44,864 nt of DNA from Allokutzneria sp. NRRL B-24872. Lineage in GTDB: Bacteria; Actinomycetota; Actinomycetes; Mycobacteriales; Pseudonocardiaceae. Numbering within the stretch: the stretch's first letter is position 1; the number at the start of each line of letters is the position of its first letter. A model generated the notes under the pieces. It worked only from the letters and a program-made list of their open reading frames with translations. It was not told the origin of the DNA and did no database searches. Below are positions 6,995 to 16,215 of this stretch, one piece after another. A program made the position numbers and the translations under genes. The stretch is from positions 589 through 45,452 of the forward strand of contig NZ_MUMH01000080.1 in NCBI RefSeq assembly GCF_002155965.1. The letters are read 5' to 3'.

Positions 6995-7242
6995 TGCGGA
7001 CCGGCAGAGGCCAGGGGCGATACGAAGAGAAGTACCGCTCACCCCCTGTCGCTCCGTGCGAGGAGATTGGGAACCCACGCGCAGCACGCCGCGGGAGGCA
7101 TGTCGTCGAAGGACTGCGTATCAGGACGCTGGACGCCGAGTCCTCACCAGGTACGACACGAGATGCACGCTTGGTACCCCGATCCTCCTCGCTGATGGGG
7201 CGGCGCCCTCGACGAAAGTCGACGGGCGCCGTCCCCTTTTTC
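6995..7242 (+). ncRNA. Ms1-like (6S-like) small RNA, by position and structure
   Basis: A unit of about 250 bases runs from a good promoter to a strong intrinsic terminator and contains no credible gene. It lies directly downstream of the Rv3661 homologue, on the same strand. In mycobacteria the abundant RNA Ms1 (MTS2823 in M. tuberculosis), which binds RNA polymerase core, is encoded at exactly this place, and Streptomyces has a homologue at the corresponding locus. Locally the RNA can fold: CAGGGG near 7012-7017 pairs with the CCCCTG near 7045, and GGACT near 7109 pairs with AGTCC near 7140. The identification rests mainly on synteny, promoter and terminator; I could not align it to Ms1. 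Ms1 in mycobacteria is about 300 nt, slightly longer. Confidence 0.68.
7197..7241 (+). terminator. Intrinsic terminator of the Ms1-like RNA
   Basis: GGGGCGGCGCCCTCGAC (7197-7213) pairs with 7218-7236 across a GAAA tetraloop, forming 17 base pairs with two single-base bulges (7223 and 7232), followed by TTTTT at 7237-7241. It is the most canonical rho-independent terminator in the window. Confidence 0.9.
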
Positions 7243-7398
7243 CGTGCCACCCTTCGGCCCCTGCCACACAGGGTGGGCACCCCGATACCGTTCGTGAAAG
7301 CCTGCAGCCACTGCGCCAGATGAACCAGTGCTGGGATCGGATTGTTCGGCAAGCGGGTGACCAGGGCACATGAGTTCGTTGCAGCCCCGTCACGCGCG

Positions 7399-7427
7399 TT
7401 GACCCCCACCATTCCCGTGGGTAACTT
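7399..7427 (+). promoter_or_regulatory. Housekeeping promoter of the nagZ-namZ operon
   Basis: TTGACC (7399-7404) and TAACTT (7422-7427) are separated by 17 bp, close to the sigma-A-type consensus. The start would be near 7434, leaving a 5' leader of about 52 bases that contains the GGGAGG ribosome binding site. No RpiR-like palindrome similar to the one before the regulator gene was seen here. Confidence 0.65.
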
Positions 7428-7485
7428 GCCGTGCTTACCGGGTATCCAGTTGAGAATTGCCCGCCAGCGACGTCGGGAGGCTCCG

Positions 7486-9312
<1,827 letters not shown>

Positions 9313-9329
9313 GCGGAGGAATGTCCACA

Positions 9330-10607
9330 ATGGATGGTCTGAACAGGCGGAGGTTCCTCGCCGCCGGTGCTCTTGCCGCGCCCGCGATCGGCCTCGGCGC
9401 CGGTACCGCGGCGGCCCAGCCGGAAGCGGAGGCCTTCGGGCGCCGCGTGCTCACCGGTGCCGACGTGCTCGCCGCGAGCGGCTGGAAGGCGTTGGCGGGC
9501 AAGAAGGTCGGCATCGTCACCAACCCGACCGGCATGCTCTCGGACATGCGGCACGTCGTCGACGCCATGGCCGACAGCAAGAAGGTCAACGTCGTCGGCA
9601 TCTACGGCCCGGAGCACGGTTTCCGCGGCACCGCGCAGGCCGGTGGCTCCGAGGGCGAGTTCGACGACCCGCGCACCGGGCTGCGGGTGTACGACGCCTA
9701 CGGCATCAACGCGACGAAGCTCGCCGAGCTGTACAAGAAGGCCGGCGTGGACACCGTGGTGTTCGACATCGGCGACGCGGGTGTGCGGTTCTACACCTAC
9801 ATCTGGATGCTCTACACGGCCATGCACGCCGCGGTGCTCGCAGGCAACCTGCCGGTCATCGTGCTCGACAGGCCCAATCCCATCGGTGGGCAGGCGTTCG
9901 GGCCGCAGTTGGACCCGAAGCACGCCTCGGGTGTCGGTCGCAAGCCGATCGCACTGCGGCACGGCATGACCATGGGCGAGCTGGCGCGGCTGTACAACGA
10001 CACGTTCCTGCCGCAGGAGACCGGCTCCAAGCTCGCCAAGCTCGACGTGATCGAGGTGCGCGGCTGGCGCAGGGACACGCAGTTCGCCGACACGGGACTG
10101 CTGTGGGTCCCGCCGAGCCCCAACGTGCCGACGCCGGACACCGTGCTCGCCTACCCCGGCACCTGCCTGTTCGAGGGCACGCTGTGGTCGGAGGGCCGGG
10201 GCACCACGCGGCCGTTCGAGATCATCGGTGCGCCCAAGGTGGACTGGAAGTGGGCCGAGGCGCTCAACGGCTACCGCATGCCGGGCGTGCTCTTCCGCGA
10301 GACGTACTTCCAGCCGACCTTCAACAAGCACGTCGGCGTGAACTGCGGCGGCGTGCAGCTGATGATCACCGATCGGCACCGCTTCGAGCCGATCCGGGCC
10401 GGGGTGGCGATGCTGGTGGAGGCCAAGCGCCTCTACCCGACGCTGTTCGCGTGGCGCACCGACAACTTCATCGCGAAGCTGTGGGGCACCGACCGGCTCA
10501 AGGACATGGTGGAGCGCGGCGCGGGCGTCGACGAGATCGTCGGCTCCTACCGGGCCGAGGAAGCCGAGTTCCGCAAGCACCGCGCCAAGTACCTGATCTA
10601 CCGGTGA
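9330..10607 (+). CDS. namZ: Secreted exo-beta-N-acetylmuramidase NamZ (DUF1343, GH171)
   Basis: A 425-residue DUF1343 protein. The N-terminus has a Tat signal (NRRRFLAAGALAAPAIG). Family motifs are present in order: KVGIVTNPTG, YGPEHGFRG, VFDIGDAGVRFYTY, LDRPNPIGG, FEGTLWSEGRGTTRPFE and a C-terminal GTDRL. B. subtilis NamZ (YbbC) removes MurNAc from the non-reducing end of glycan chains, working with NagZ; the two adjacent genes here repeat that pairing. ATG at 9330 was preferred to the ATG at 9321 because GGAGGA (9315-9320) touches 9321 but stands nine bases before 9330. It starts 17 bases after nagZ, clearly in the same operon. Tat rather than Sec export suggests it folds before export. Confidence 0.9.
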   Translation: MDGLNRRRFLAAGALAAPAIGLGAGTAAAQPEAEAFGRRVLTGADVLAASGWKALAGKKVGIVTNPTGMLSDMRHVVDAMADSKKVNVVGIYGPEHGFRGTAQAGGSEGEFDDPRTGLRVYDAYGINATKLAELYKKAGVDTVVFDIGDAGVRFYTYIWMLYTAMHAAVLAGNLPVIVLDRPNPIGGQAFGPQLDPKHASGVGRKPIALRHGMTMGELARLYNDTFLPQETGSKLAKLDVIEVRGWRRDTQFADTGLLWVPPSPNVPTPDTVLAYPGTCLFEGTLWSEGRGTTRPFEIIGAPKVDWKWAEALNGYRMPGVLFRETYFQPTFNKHVGVNCGGVQLMITDRHRFEPIRAGVAMLVEAKRLYPTLFAWRTDNFIAKLWGTDRLKDMVERGAGVDEIVGSYRAEEAEFRKHRAKYLIYR

Positions 10608-10616
10608 TGAGGTGAC

Positions 10617-12359
10617 ATGCGTTCCCCTGCACTGACTTGTGCGGCACTGCTGACGGGTCTCGCCGTGCTCGGCGGGACCGCGTCGGCGGCGCCGGAGACA
10701 TCGGCCTTCGGCGGAGCCGGGCGGTTCGACCGCCCGCACTCCGACTTCGCGCCGCAGTGGACGAAACTGCGCGACGGCAGCCCGGAGCAGGTCGGCCTCG
10801 ACCGCGCTCCGATCGACGCCGCGTGGAACCAACTGCGGTCGTGGACGGAGAAGCAGGGCACGACGAACCCGCTCTACGCGGGCGCGGTCGGCGTGCTGGT
10901 GCACGACGGCGTCGTCGTCAGCAAGGGCTCCCTGGGCCACGCGCTGCGCTACGCCGACGACAAGGGCACCGAGCTGCCGAAGGACGAGTGGGTGCCGATG
11001 GGCGCCGACACGATCTTCGACATGGCCTCGATCTCCAAGCTGTTCACCACGGTCGCGGTGATGCAGCAGGTGGAACGCGGCAAGATCGACCTCGACCGCA
11101 CGGTCGCCAGCTACCTGCCCGCCTACGCCGCCAACGGCAAGGAGGGCATCAAGGTCCGGCAGCTGCTCACCCACACCACGGGCATGCAGCCGTTCATCCC
11201 GCTGTGGCGGGACTGGCCGGACAAGGCCTCGCGGATCAGGGCGACGCTGGAGTCCAAGCTCCAGCAGCCGCCGAACACCGCCTACATCTACTCGGACCTC
11301 AACCTGATCACCCTCGCGGTGCTGGCCGAGCAGGTGGCGGGCGCGCCGCTGGACACCTTGGTGCGCAAGGGCGTCACCGATCCGCTCGGCATGGTCGACA
11401 CCGGCTACAACCCGCCGAAGGAGAAGCTGCACCGCGTGGCGGCCACGGAGTTCGCCGTGACTCCCCCGCGCGGCATGGTCCGCGGTGAGGTGCACGACGA
11501 GAACGCGTGGTCGCTCGGCGGCGTCGCCGGGCACGCGGGCGTCTTCTCCACCGCCAAGGACATGGCCGTGTTCGGGCAGATGGTGCTCAACGGCGGCAGC
11601 TACGGCGGCAAGCGCGTCCTGAAGTCGAACACGCTGCGCGAGATGATGGTCAACTACATCCCGCAGTTCGCGCCGAACCAGCGCGGGCTGGGCTTCGAGA
11701 TGAACCAGCACTGGTACATGGACGGGCTCTCAGGGCAGCGCACGGTGGGGCACACCGGGTTCACCGGCACCTCACTGGTGATCGACCCGACCTCGCGCTC
11801 GGTCGCGGTGCTCCTGACCAACCGCGTGCACCCGACGCGCAACTGGGGCTCGAACAACCCGGCGCGGCGGGCGTTCGCCAGGGGGCTCGCGCAGGCGATG
11901 TCCGTGCGGCCTGCGCAGGGCCAGGACGCCTGGTACTCCGGGGCTCCTGACGCGCGCAACGCCACGCTGACCACGCCCGCGCTGTCCGGGGCGAAGGTCG
12001 CCACGTTCGACGCGTTCGTGGACACCGAGCCGAAGCTGGACCAGCTGACCGTCGAGGCCAGCTCGGACGGCGGCGCCACGTGGAAGGCCGTGCCGCTGCG
12101 GGTCAGCGGTCGCGGCGCTCCGGACGGGGCGCAGGAGTCGCTCAGCGGCAGCGGGCACCGCTCGTGGTGGAGCGTCCGGGCGGAGCTGCCGGAGGCGAAG
12201 GACCTCGCGCTGCGGTGGCGCTACAGCACGGACGCACAGGCGTCCGGGCGCGGCGTGCACCTCGACGGCATCCGCGTCTGGGGCTCCGGCGGGCTCGTGC
12301 TCGACGGCGAGCGGCAGCCGCAGCGCCTGACCGCCGACGGGTGGCAGCCCAGGCGCTAG
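10617..12359 (+). CDS. Secreted beta-lactamase-fold serine hydrolase with C-terminal accessory domain (YbbE-like)
   Basis: A 580-residue exported protein. A Sec signal (LTCAALLTGLAVLGGTASA) precedes a class C beta-lactamase/DD-peptidase-type domain with all three motifs: Ser138-I-S-Lys141, Tyr225-S-Asp227 and His379-T-Gly381. From about residue 420 to the end is a beta-rich module (LDQLTVEASSDGGATWKAV, DLALRWRYSTDAQASGRGVH) that looks like an accessory or binding domain. In B. subtilis a homologous protein, YbbE, is encoded in the nagZ-namZ-murQ cluster, where its exact role is unsettled; removal of peptides or esterase-like activity on muropeptides is a reasonable guess. The ATG follows GAGGTGAC and lies nine bases after namZ, so the three exported proteins form one operon ending at a strong terminator. 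Confidence 0.87.
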   Translation: MRSPALTCAALLTGLAVLGGTASAAPETSAFGGAGRFDRPHSDFAPQWTKLRDGSPEQVGLDRAPIDAAWNQLRSWTEKQGTTNPLYAGAVGVLVHDGVVVSKGSLGHALRYADDKGTELPKDEWVPMGADTIFDMASISKLFTTVAVMQQVERGKIDLDRTVASYLPAYAANGKEGIKVRQLLTHTTGMQPFIPLWRDWPDKASRIRATLESKLQQPPNTAYIYSDLNLITLAVLAEQVAGAPLDTLVRKGVTDPLGMVDTGYNPPKEKLHRVAATEFAVTPPRGMVRGEVHDENAWSLGGVAGHAGVFSTAKDMAVFGQMVLNGGSYGGKRVLKSNTLREMMVNYIPQFAPNQRGLGFEMNQHWYMDGLSGQRTVGHTGFTGTSLVIDPTSRSVAVLLTNRVHPTRNWGSNNPARRAFARGLAQAMSVRPAQGQDAWYSGAPDARNATLTTPALSGAKVATFDAFVDTEPKLDQLTVEASSDGGATWKAVPLRVSGRGAPDGAQESLSGSGHRSWWSVRAELPEAKDLALRWRYSTDAQASGRGVHLDGIRVWGSGGLVLDGERQPQRLTADGWQPRR

Positions 12360-12377
12360 ATCACCCATGTGACCACG

Positions 12378-12412
12378 AAGCCCCACCTCCACCAGCGCGG
12401 GAGGTGGGGCTT
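12378..12412 (+). terminator. Intrinsic terminator after the nagZ operon
   Basis: AAGCCCCACCTCC (12378-12390) and GGAGGTGGGGCTT (12400-12412) form a perfect 13-bp stem with a 9-base loop, followed by a modestly T-rich tail (CGCCGTGTTTG). It begins 18 bases after the stop codon of the serine hydrolase gene. Confidence 0.85.
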
Positions 12413-12420
12413 CGCCGTGT

Positions 12421-12794
12421 TTGTCCGGTGTTCGGTGACGCCTTCGTCACATCCGTCCGGAGGTCGCTCCGGACGCGGTGTAACGATTCGGCCTCGCGCA
12501 CAGCGCGGACAGATGAACGTTCTACGGATTCTCGGAGTGCTGAACCGATCGGGAACAAACGTTGTCAGCAGCGAATCCGGCCATGAGAGGGCTCTCATCC
12601 GCCGCCGCGCGCACCGCCCCTACCAGCCGGTTACCTGGCCGCCAGGAAGTTGAACGTGCTACAACCTGTCGTCCGAATGAACGACATCGGAAAGCACTTT
12701 GCGTATCCAGATCGGGGCAAGTTCTTCATCAACAGCCCCGCTCAGCTGAGTTATGGTGACGAAGCAGCCTCCAAGACAAGCACGTCGCCTGGGG
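12421..12794. other. Non-coding region upstream of the MurR-like regulator
   Basis: About 370 bases without a convincing gene. Two perfect palindromes stand out: ATGAGAG-gg-CTCTCAT (12583-12598) and CCTGGC-c-GCCAGG (12634-12646). A 46-codon reading frame beginning ATG 12677 and ending TAG 12817 has no ribosome binding site and overlaps the operator; it is discussed as a finding, not called as a gene. The size of the gap suggests that more regulation or a small RNA could be hidden here, but nothing else can be supported. Confidence 0.4.
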
Positions 12795-12823
12795 TTGATC
12801 CGCAACCTACTTGTTAGTAAGTT
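12795..12823 (+). promoter_or_regulatory. Promoter and overlapping operator of the MurR/RpiR-murQ operon
   Basis: TTGATC (12795-12800) and TAAGTT (12818-12823) are 17 bp apart; the -10 ends six bases before the ATG at 12830, so the mRNA should be leaderless. A 20-bp palindrome, AACCTACT-tgtt-AGTAAGTT (12804-12823, one mismatch between arms), covers the spacer and the -10 box. A repressor bound there would block RNA polymerase, and the adjacent MurR/RpiR gene is the obvious candidate for autoregulation. Confidence 0.62.
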
Positions 12824-12829
12824 TCCGAC

Positions 12830-13765
12830 ATGGCCTCAGAGAACGGCGTAGCTATGGACACCGGCGAAGCAAGCCCCCTCGTTCGGATCCGTTCACTGTT
12901 CCCGGGTCTCGCCCGTGCGGAGCAGCGGGTCGCCCAGGTCGTGCTCGCGGACCCGGCCACGGTGGCGCACCGGAGCATCACCGAGGTGGCGGAGCAGGCA
13001 GGTACCAGTGAAACGACGGTCACCCGCTTCTGCAAGGCAATCGGCGTAGGCGGTTACCCAGATCTCCGCATCGCGCTCGCCGCCGACACCGCCAGGACCG
13101 CCGCGCGCGCCGAACGCGACGTGGGCAGCGACATCGGCCCCGGCGACGACCTGCGCGCCGTGGTGAACAAGGTCGCCTTCTCCGACGCCCGCGCGGTCGA
13201 GGAGACGGCCGACCAGATCGACGTCACCGAGCTGGAGCGCGTCGTCGAGGCGATGGCCATCGCTCGCCGGGTCGACGTCTACGGCGTCGGCGCGAGCGCC
13301 TTCGTCGCCATGGACCTCCAGCAGAAGCTGCACCGCATCGGCCGCACCTCCTTCGCGTGGAGCGACACGCACATCGCGCTGACCTCAGCCGCCGTGCTCA
13401 CCGAGGGCGACGTCGCGGTCGGCATCACCCACAGCGGCGCCACCGCGGACACCGTCGAGGCGCTGCGGGTCGCGCGCAGCCGCGGCGCGATCACCGTGGC
13501 GCTGACCAACTTCCCGCGCTCGCCGGTCACCGAGGTCGCCGACTACGTGCTGACCACCGCCGCGCGCGAGACCACGTTCCGCTCCGGCGCCACCGCGAGC
13601 CGGATCGCCCAGTTGACCGTGATCGACTGCCTGTTCGTCGGTATCGCCCAGCGGCACCACGACTCGGCGACCGCGGCCCTGGAGGCCACCTACGAAGCGG
13701 TGAGCGGTCACCGCCTCGGACCGCGGCCGGACGGCCGCCGCCGCAACCGGGAGTCAGGAAAATGA
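12830..13765 (+). CDS. MurR/RpiR-family transcriptional regulator
   Basis: A 311-residue regulator. The N-terminal HTH_6 domain (residues about 20-95) shows VRIRSLFPGLARAEQRVAQ and the recognition helix region GTSETTVTRFCKAIGVGGYP. A SIS sugar-phosphate-binding domain follows (about 135-265: VDVYGVGASAFVAMDLQQKL, VGITHSGATADTVEALRVA). In MurNAc pathways such regulators respond to MurNAc 6-phosphate, the substrate of MurQ. The stop overlaps the murQ start (ATGA), so regulator and etherase are coupled. The mRNA appears leaderless and its promoter is covered by a palindrome, implying autorepression. A later in-frame ATG at 12854 is possible but would give an mRNA leader without a ribosome binding site. 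Confidence 0.9.
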   Translation: MASENGVAMDTGEASPLVRIRSLFPGLARAEQRVAQVVLADPATVAHRSITEVAEQAGTSETTVTRFCKAIGVGGYPDLRIALAADTARTAARAERDVGSDIGPGDDLRAVVNKVAFSDARAVEETADQIDVTELERVVEAMAIARRVDVYGVGASAFVAMDLQQKLHRIGRTSFAWSDTHIALTSAAVLTEGDVAVGITHSGATADTVEALRVARSRGAITVALTNFPRSPVTEVADYVLTTAARETTFRSGATASRIAQLTVIDCLFVGIAQRHHDSATAALEATYEAVSGHRLGPRPDGRRRNRESGK

Positions 13766-14694
13766 CCGTGCCAAGCCCTCGCCCGGCCGTCCAGGTCAAC
13801 GCGCCGACCGAGCGCCGCAACCCGCGCACGATGGACATCGACCTGCTGCCGACGCAGGAGATCCTGCGCCTGATCAACAACGAGGACCGCACGGTCCCCG
13901 ACGCCGTGGCGGCCACGCTGCCGCAGCTCGCGCGCGCCGTTGACTTCGCCGTCGCCGCGCTGCGCGGCGGGGGCAAGGTGCACTACGTCGGCGCGGGCAC
14001 CTCCGGTCGCCTCGCCACGCTGGACGCCGCCGAGCTGTCGCCGACGTTCAACGCGCCGGACGACTGGTTCCTCGCGCACCACGCGGGCGGGACCGCCGCG
14101 CTGATCAAGGCCGTCGAGAACGCCGAGGACGACGACGAGGCGGGCGCGCGGGTCATCCGCGAGCACGCCGTCGCGGGCGACTTCGTGCTGGGTCTGGCCG
14201 CTTCCGGGCGCACGCCGTTCGTGCTCGGCGCGCTGGCCGAGGCGAAGCGCATCGGCGCGCACACCGGCTTCGTCTCCTCCAACCCGGCGACCGCGTCGCT
14301 GGCGGAGGTGGACGTGGTGGTGGCGCTGGAAACCGGTCCCGAAGCGATCGCGGGCTCCACCAGGATGAAGGCGGGCACCGCGCAGAAGCTGGTGCTGACG
14401 TCCTTCTCCAGCGCCGTGATGATCAAGCTCGGCCGCACGTACTCCAACCTGATGGTCAGCATGCGCGCGACCAACGCGAAGCTGCGCGGGCGCAACGTGA
14501 CGATCCTGCGCGAGGCCACCGGGCTCGGCGAGCAGGAGTGCTCCGACGCCCTGCAGGCCGCCGACGGTGACGTGAAGGTCGCGCTGGTCTGCCTTCTGTC
14601 CGGTGTGGACAGCGCGCAGGCTGCGCTGGCGCTCGGCGAGACCGACGGGCACGTGCGCGACGCCCTGGTGACGCTGGGCGCGGCGACCCGCTAG
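13762..14694 (+). CDS. murQ: N-acetylmuramic acid 6-phosphate etherase MurQ
   Basis: A 310-residue SIS-fold lyase that cleaves the lactyl ether of MurNAc 6-phosphate to give GlcNAc 6-phosphate and D-lactate in the cytoplasm. Signature regions are intact: NPRTMDIDLLPTQEIL, YVGAGTSGRLATLDAAE, LAASGRTPFVLGAL, GSTRMKAGTAQKLVL and GRTYSNLMVSMRATN. Glu91 and Glu122 align with the E. coli catalytic glutamates Glu83 and Glu114. A C-terminal three-helix extension (ATGLGEQECSDALQAADGDVK) is as usual for the family. ATG at 13762 overlaps the regulator stop and has AGGAAA just upstream. A kinase making MurNAc 6-phosphate and a MurNAc transporter are not encoded nearby, so the supply of substrate must come from elsewhere in the genome. 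Confidence 0.95.
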   Translation: MTVPSPRPAVQVNAPTERRNPRTMDIDLLPTQEILRLINNEDRTVPDAVAATLPQLARAVDFAVAALRGGGKVHYVGAGTSGRLATLDAAELSPTFNAPDDWFLAHHAGGTAALIKAVENAEDDDEAGARVIREHAVAGDFVLGLAASGRTPFVLGALAEAKRIGAHTGFVSSNPATASLAEVDVVVALETGPEAIAGSTRMKAGTAQKLVLTSFSSAVMIKLGRTYSNLMVSMRATNAKLRGRNVTILREATGLGEQECSDALQAADGDVKVALVCLLSGVDSAQAALALGETDGHVRDALVTLGAATR

Positions 14695-14708
14695 GACCCT
14701 CTGTTGTG

Positions 14709-14742
14709 GAGCTGCCCCCGGACTCTCTCCCGGGGGCAGCTC
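14709..14742. terminator. Bidirectional terminator between murQ and the convergent gene
   Basis: GAGCTGCCCCCGG (14709-14721) and CCGGGGGCAGCTC (14730-14742) form a perfect 13-bp stem with an 8-base loop, followed on the plus strand by ACTTTTCC. It sits between convergent genes and can serve both. Confidence 0.85.
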
Positions 14743-14759
14743 ACTTTTCCGTTGTCGTG

Positions 14760-15515
14760 TCAGGCTTCGAGCGCGGCGTCGGCGATGCTCTTGCCCTCGC
14801 GGGCACCGGCTTCCATTGAGGCGCAACAGAAGCGCACCCACTCACCGACGCCGTCCGGCTCTCCGGAAGCGAACGCCGCCGCGGCCCTTCGGTACTCATC
14901 CGGCTTGCGCATCCACCCCACCTCCGGCACCGCGAGCCCCTTCGGGTCGAGGCCGGTGGCGATGGCGGTCAGCCGGGCAGCCGCGCGCGCGACGACCCCG
15001 TCCGCCGTGCCGAAGGCGTCCAGCGCGAGCAGCTCCCCGTGCACCACGGAGACCAGCACCGGGCCGGGGACCTCGGTGGCACCGGCGACGAGCTGCGCGA
15101 GGAGGTCGAGCCGCGTGGAGGTCCCGGGATCGCCCTTGGGGCGGCCGAGCGCGTCGGACTGGGCGATCGGCACCAGGTCCGCCGCGGCGAGCACGTGCAA
15201 CCGGGCGAGGGCCTGCATCGGCGCGCGCTGCCAGGTGGTGAGCAGTAAGCCGACGGACTCGGCGACGCGCAGGGAACCGGCGAGCACGGGATCGCTCACC
15301 TCTCCCCCGGCGGGGATCTCCGCGCTGCCGCCGTCGAGGACCGCCGAAGCCCGCGCGGCACGCACCGACGCCTCGGCGGCGGTGGTCGGCCAGCCCTTGC
15401 GGTTGGCCGGGTGCCGGTGCAGCTCGTCGATCGCCTCCCTGGCGGACTTCACGGCCTCGGACACCCGAGGCAGATCGAGTAGCGGACGCAGTGGGTCAGC
15501 GACCAAGGCACTCAC
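14760..15515 (-). CDS. Conserved actinobacterial protein of unknown function
   Basis: A 251-residue, mostly helical, Ala- and Leu-rich protein (HRHPANRKGWPTTAAEASVRAA near residues 35-56; MQALARLHVLAAADLVPI; GMRKPDEYRRAA-like segment near 205). Homologues are often labelled 'oxidoreductase' in databases, but I see no Rossmann GxGxxG, no cofactor motif and no metal site. The first half, with conserved WPTTAAEASVRAARASAVLDG and later LHVLAAADL, loosely recalls Fic-domain N-terminal and core helices, but the Fic catalytic HPFxxGNGR is absent. The GTG start at 15515 has no ribosome binding site; TAACGT at 15530-15525 would start transcription only two or three bases before it. It stands alone, convergent with murQ and divergent from the acetyltransferase. 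Confidence 0.6.
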   Translation of the reverse strand: MSALVADPLRPLLDLPRVSEAVKSAREAIDELHRHPANRKGWPTTAAEASVRAARASAVLDGGSAEIPAGGEVSDPVLAGSLRVAESVGLLLTTWQRAPMQALARLHVLAAADLVPIAQSDALGRPKGDPGTSTRLDLLAQLVAGATEVPGPVLVSVVHGELLALDAFGTADGVVARAAARLTAIATGLDPKGLAVPEVGWMRKPDEYRRAAAAFASGEPDGVGEWVRFCCASMEAGAREGKSIADAALEA

Positions 15516-15606
15516 AAGACGGGGACGTTACCGGCGGCAGTGGCCTAGCGCGATCGTCGCGATGTGGACGTTCCCCCATCGGTGACTTGATACCTACCTT
15601 CGGGTT

Positions 15607-16209
15607 GTGACTGTTGACAGCAGGTGGTGGGAGCAGTCGGTCCTGATCGGCCGCCACGTCCGGCTCGAACCGCTGACCCAGGAGCACGCCGAAGGGCTGC
15701 ACGCGGCGGGCAAGGACCCCGAGGTCTGGCGCTGGCTGAGCTGGCGCCAGCCGATCGAGCTCGACGACACGCGGCGGATCATCGACGTCGGCATCGCCGA
15801 CCGGGAACGCGGATTCCGGCTGCCGTGGGCGCAGATCGACCAGCGCACCGGCGAGGTGGCCGGGACGACCTCCTACTACGAGATCACCCCCGAGCACCGG
15901 GGCATCGCGATCGGCTACACCTGGATCGGCGCGCCGTGGCAGCGCACCGCGCTCAACACCGAGGCCAAGCTGCTGTTGCTGGCAAGGGCGTTCGAGGTGC
16001 TGGGCGCCAACCGGGTCACCTGGCACACCGACATCAACAACCTCCGCTCGCAGCGGGCCATCGCGCGGCTCGGCGCGGTGCGCGAGGGCGTCCACCGGGC
16101 CCATCGAATCCGCCCGGACGGCTCCTTGCGGGACACCGTGACCTTCTCGATGATCTTGGAGGAGTGGCCGGAGGCGAGGGAGCGGTTGACCGCGCGCCTC
16201 ACGAGCTGA
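15607..16209 (+). CDS. GNAT-family N-acetyltransferase (RimJ/RimL-like)
   Basis: A 200-residue protein of the Acetyltransf_3 type. It begins with GRHVRLEPLTQEHAEGLHAA, has the central strand GTTSYYEITPEHRGIAIGYTWI and the acetyl-CoA-binding and C-terminal regions NTEAKLLLLARAFEVLGANRVTW and DINNLRSQRAIARLGAVREG, then FSMILEEWPEARERL. RimL-like proteins acetylate protein N-termini, small amines or antibiotics; the substrate here is unknown. GTG at 15607 is preceded by TACCTT (15595-15600) at a distance of six bases, so the mRNA is probably leaderless. It has no operon partner; acs follows after 112 bases with its own signals. Confidence 0.86.
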   Translation: MTVDSRWWEQSVLIGRHVRLEPLTQEHAEGLHAAGKDPEVWRWLSWRQPIELDDTRRIIDVGIADRERGFRLPWAQIDQRTGEVAGTTSYYEITPEHRGIAIGYTWIGAPWQRTALNTEAKLLLLARAFEVLGANRVTWHTDINNLRSQRAIARLGAVREGVHRAHRIRPDGSLRDTVTFSMILEEWPEARERLTARLTS

Positions 16210-16215
16210 CAACGA

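Noticed and set aside
7016-7100. RNase P RNA or tmRNA in the Ms1 region
   Set aside because: The conserved GAGGAAAGTCCGG of RNase P RNA and the tRNA-like ends and tag reading frame of tmRNA are absent.
10617-12359. Beta-lactam resistance gene
   Set aside because: Although it has a class C-type fold, length, C-terminal domain and operon context with NagZ and NamZ point to cell-wall fragment processing.
14760-15515. Oxidoreductase function for the minus-strand protein
   Set aside because: No Rossmann fold motif, flavin or metal site can be seen; the label used for some homologues is not supported by the sequence.
14760-15515. Fic-type AMP transferase
   Set aside because: The catalytic HPFxxGNGR motif is absent; only loose similarity in the helical part.
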